Assembly (NCBI RefSeq): GCF_004322855.1
Contig: NZ_CP036402.1
Span: 2,542,001 to 2,606,000, forward strand
Reading direction: 5' to 3'
Source of the DNA: Egibacter rhizosphaerae
Lineage (GTDB): Bacteria; Actinomycetota; Nitriliruptoria; Euzebyales; Egibacteraceae
Length of the DNA stretch: 64,000 nt
This document shows positions 62,247 through 64,000 of this stretch, piece after piece (positions within the stretch are counted from its first letter, which is position 1; each line of letters begins with the position of its first letter). The position numbers and the translations under genes were made by a program. The notes beneath the pieces were generated by a model. It was given only the letters and a program-made list of their open reading frames with translations. It had not been told where the DNA came from and searched no databases.

Positions 62247-62843
62247 ATGAGCGGAGCCGAGGGGGAGACCTGGGCGGGCACCGGCCGCCGGCGGATCGAT
62301 CGCGTCACCGATCCGTCGTTGCCGAACCAGATACCCGAGCTGCCGACCGGGCGGGTCCGCCAACTGCGGGACGAGTGCCGAGAGGAGGAGGCGCGCCTCT
62401 CGTACACGCGGCGGCTGCTGCACGGGCGGCTGGACATCGCCCGCGCCGAGGCGTTGCGACGCAGCGGCGACGATGACGACATCCTCGCGCGCCTCCCGGA
62501 GATCCTGGCCGGGGACGAGAATTCGCGCGGCGCGGCGCGGGCGCTCGGGTTCTACGAGCCGGGCGAGCGCGAGGGCCGGCGCGTGGAGGACCGTGTCCTC
62601 GACGATTCCGCGCTGGCGCAGCTGCCCGAGTTCGATGAGCGCGGGCTGGCCGAGTTCCTCGCCGAGATCGAGGAGGTCGAGCGGCGCGTGAGTGAGCAGC
62701 GGCGGGTCGTGCTGGATCATCTCGACCGGCTGCAGGCGGAGCTCGTCGCACGCTATCGCGACGGCCGTGCACACATCGGTGAGGTGGTGTCGCCGTCAGC
62801 GCCGTCCGGTGGGGACCGCGCCGGCGATGACGACCGGGGCTAG
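62247..62843 (+). CDS. rsiG: RsiG-like anti-sigma factor with paired c-di-GMP motifs
   Basis: 198 residues, mostly helical. The first motif is E48-S52-R55-H59-D63 and the second E145-S149-R152-L156-D160. Both keep the E(X)3S(X)2R(X)3x(X)3D spacing known from RsiG, in which c-di-GMP is clamped between two helices to hold the sigma factor WhiG. The usual Gln is His in one copy and Leu in the other. The ATG at 62247 has AAGGGAG 5 nt upstream. The sigma factor is not in the window. It overlaps the asparaginase gene by 17 nt. Confidence 0.78.
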   Translation: MSGAEGETWAGTGRRRIDRVTDPSLPNQIPELPTGRVRQLRDECREEEARLSYTRRLLHGRLDIARAEALRRSGDDDDILARLPEILAGDENSRGAARALGFYEPGEREGRRVEDRVLDDSALAQLPEFDERGLAEFLAEIEEVERRVSEQRRVVLDHLDRLQAELVARYRDGRAHIGEVVSPSAPSGGDRAGDDDRG

Positions 62844-63807
62844 TGCCTCCGGGCCCGCGGTGCTCGCCGTCGAGGCGACCCGGGACGGGTTCGTCGAGGC
62901 GCGCCACCGGGCCCACGTGGCGCTCGCGACCGCCGAGGGGGAGCTCGTCGGCGGGGCCGGCGACCCCGCGGTGTGGTGCTATCCCCGTTCGGCGGTGAAG
63001 CCGCTGCAGGCGGCCGCCTGTGTCGAGGTCGTCGGCCAGTGGCTCTCGGGCCCGAGCCTCGCGATCGCGTGCGCGAGCCATGAGGCGAGCATCGACCACC
63101 AGGTCGAGGTCGCCCAGGTCCTCGCGCTCGGCGGGCTCGACGAGGACGCGCTCGGCTGCCCGCCGGCGTGGCCGGCGGACATGCCGGCGGTGCGCGAGCA
63201 GGAGCGGCCTCTGCGGCTCGCGCACAACTGCTCCGGCAAGCACGCGGCGATGGCGTGGGCGCAGACGGTCGCGACCGGACGGCCGGACGGCTACCGCGAT
63301 CCCGACAGCCCGATCCAGCAGCGGGTCACCCACGTGCTCGCCGAGGCGTGCGGCGTGCGGCCCGAGGGGCCCGGGGTCGACGGCTGTGGCGCGCCCGCGT
63401 GGCGGCTCCCGCTGGACGGACTGGCGAGGGCGATGGCGCGGCTCGTGGCGGCCCCCCGCGGCCCGCTCGCGCGCGTGCGCGAGGCGATGGGCGCGTACCC
63501 GCTGCTCGTTGGGGGACCGCAAGCGCCCGACAGCGCGCTGATGCTCGGCGACGAGCGCGTGCTCGCGAAGCGCGGCGCTGAGGGGACGCTCGTCGCGGGT
63601 GTGCTCGCCCCCGCGGGCCCGGTCGGGATCGCGGTCAAGGTCGAGGACGGGGCGGGTCGAGCGGCGGGTCCGGTCGCGGCGGCGGCGCTGGCGTCGGTGG
63701 GTGCGCGCGTGCCCGACGGCGTGCGTACACCGACCGTGCTCGGTGGGGGCGAGCCGCACGGGTCGCTCGCCCCCACCGACGCCCTGACGGCCGCACTGGG
63801 TCTCTGA
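62827..63807 (+). CDS. L-asparaginase II family protein (PF06089)
   Basis: 326 residues: an N-terminal strand GFVEARHRAHVAL, YPRSAVKPLQA, CASHEASIDHQVEVAQVL, LAHNCSGKHAAMAWA and GVDGCGAPAWRLPL, as in thermolabile/R. etli-type asparaginases, which release ammonia from asparagine. The ATG at 62827 lies within the end of rsiG. Conserved Ser/Lys (SAVKP, CSGKH) and Cys residues are present. Confidence 0.9.
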   Translation: MTTGASASGPAVLAVEATRDGFVEARHRAHVALATAEGELVGGAGDPAVWCYPRSAVKPLQAAACVEVVGQWLSGPSLAIACASHEASIDHQVEVAQVLALGGLDEDALGCPPAWPADMPAVREQERPLRLAHNCSGKHAAMAWAQTVATGRPDGYRDPDSPIQQRVTHVLAEACGVRPEGPGVDGCGAPAWRLPLDGLARAMARLVAAPRGPLARVREAMGAYPLLVGGPQAPDSALMLGDERVLAKRGAEGTLVAGVLAPAGPVGIAVKVEDGAGRAAGPVAAAALASVGARVPDGVRTPTVLGGGEPHGSLAPTDALTAALGL

Positions 63808-63878
63808 ACCGGGCTCTGAACCGGGCAACCGTGACCCCGGGTCGGCGTGGGCTACCCCTCTGGGGCAGCGTGAACTGC

Positions 63879-63906
63879 TTGCAAAAGTTTAAGAAGTGGA
63901 TAACTT
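63879..63906 (+). promoter_or_regulatory. Promoter before the last gene
   Basis: TTGCAA (63879-63884) and TAACTT (63901-63906) with a 16-bp spacer, in a locally AT-rich patch about 50 nt before the last start codon. Confidence 0.45.
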
Positions 63907-63954
63907 CGGGAAGCATCAGGGAGGGGCACGGGCCGTCCGGGGGAGGTCGCGCCA

Positions 63955-64000
63955 GTGGAACCGAGTGAAGCGCCCGGCGCTGCCGCCGCGACCGTCCGCG
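63955..64000 (+). CDS. Start of an unidentified gene (runs off the window)
   Basis: A GTG at 63955 with GGGGGAGG about 9 nt upstream opens a frame of 15 codons to the window end (VEPSEAPGAAAATVR). Too short to identify. Confidence 0.45.
   Translation, partial: MEPSEAPGAAAATVR

Noticed and set aside
60833-62482. 549-codon antisense ORF opposite the M23 peptidase
   Set aside because: Shadow of the coiled-coil coding pattern; the plus strand has the complete zinc motifs.

Overview
High-GC (about 70%) actinobacterial chromosome. Three markers point there: an mshD-like mycothiol synthase beside a GlnR-type regulator, an RsiG-type anti-sigma factor carrying both halves of its c-di-GMP motif, and many genes with GTG starts or apparently leaderless starts. 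The acidic secreted proteins and the gene content would fit a deep lineage such as Nitriliruptoria, but that is inference. The window begins inside a PAS-GGDEF-EAL gene and ends at the start of an unidentified gene.

2.0-16.3 kb is an L-rhamnose locus. It holds a LacI regulator, an ASRT-like protein, rhamnose isomerase, an ABC importer (ATPase, two permeases, lipoprotein), rhamnulokinase, the bifunctional aldolase/lactaldehyde dehydrogenase RhaD, LutC and an unusual LutB-LutA fusion. Together they would import rhamnose, cleave it to DHAP and L-lactaldehyde, oxidise the latter to L-lactate and then to pyruvate. Matching TTGAA-N4-TTCAA operators lie in front of both halves of the locus.

16.3-29.8 kb is ordinary chromosome: flavin oxidoreductase, L,D-transpeptidase, DUF4389 protein, two TetR regulators with visible palindromic operators, a CopB-type ATPase beside a lipoprotein and sharing a CsoR-like operator, an ABC-2 exporter, a methyltransferase and an AraC regulator. 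29.8-36.0 kb is a more AT-rich accessory stretch. It has a 25-bp tandem repeat array, a trypsin-like protease gene broken by one in-frame stop, an IS256 remnant, a PD-(D/E)XK nuclease-like protein, a DHFR-family gene, a VapBC-type pair and a DUF6157 gene. 36.1-39.8 kb carries a DesK-type kinase with a frameshifted response regulator, and proline dehydrogenase.

40.1-49.45 kb is a decayed integrative element at tRNA-Phe. It is bounded by a 111-bp direct repeat that contains the 3' part of the tRNA. It carries a winged-helix/Cys-rich protein, a frameshifted replication-relaxation protein, a truncated conjugative ATPase, an ECF sigma/CU044_5270 pair, remnants of IS1380 and IS21 elements, and only the C-terminus of its integrase.

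49.4-64 kb is core-like: tRNAs Phe, Asp and Lys, a Fur-family regulator, mshD, glnR, a MoaD/ThiS protein with a tail beyond its GG, an operon of an HTH-TusA fusion with three DsrE-like proteins, a 14-codon ORF with an almost complete Shine-Dalgarno sequence, ygfZ, a low-MW phosphatase, a fructosamine-kinase-like protein, inorganic pyrophosphatase, a DUF4388 protein, an M23 peptidase, RsiG and asparaginase.
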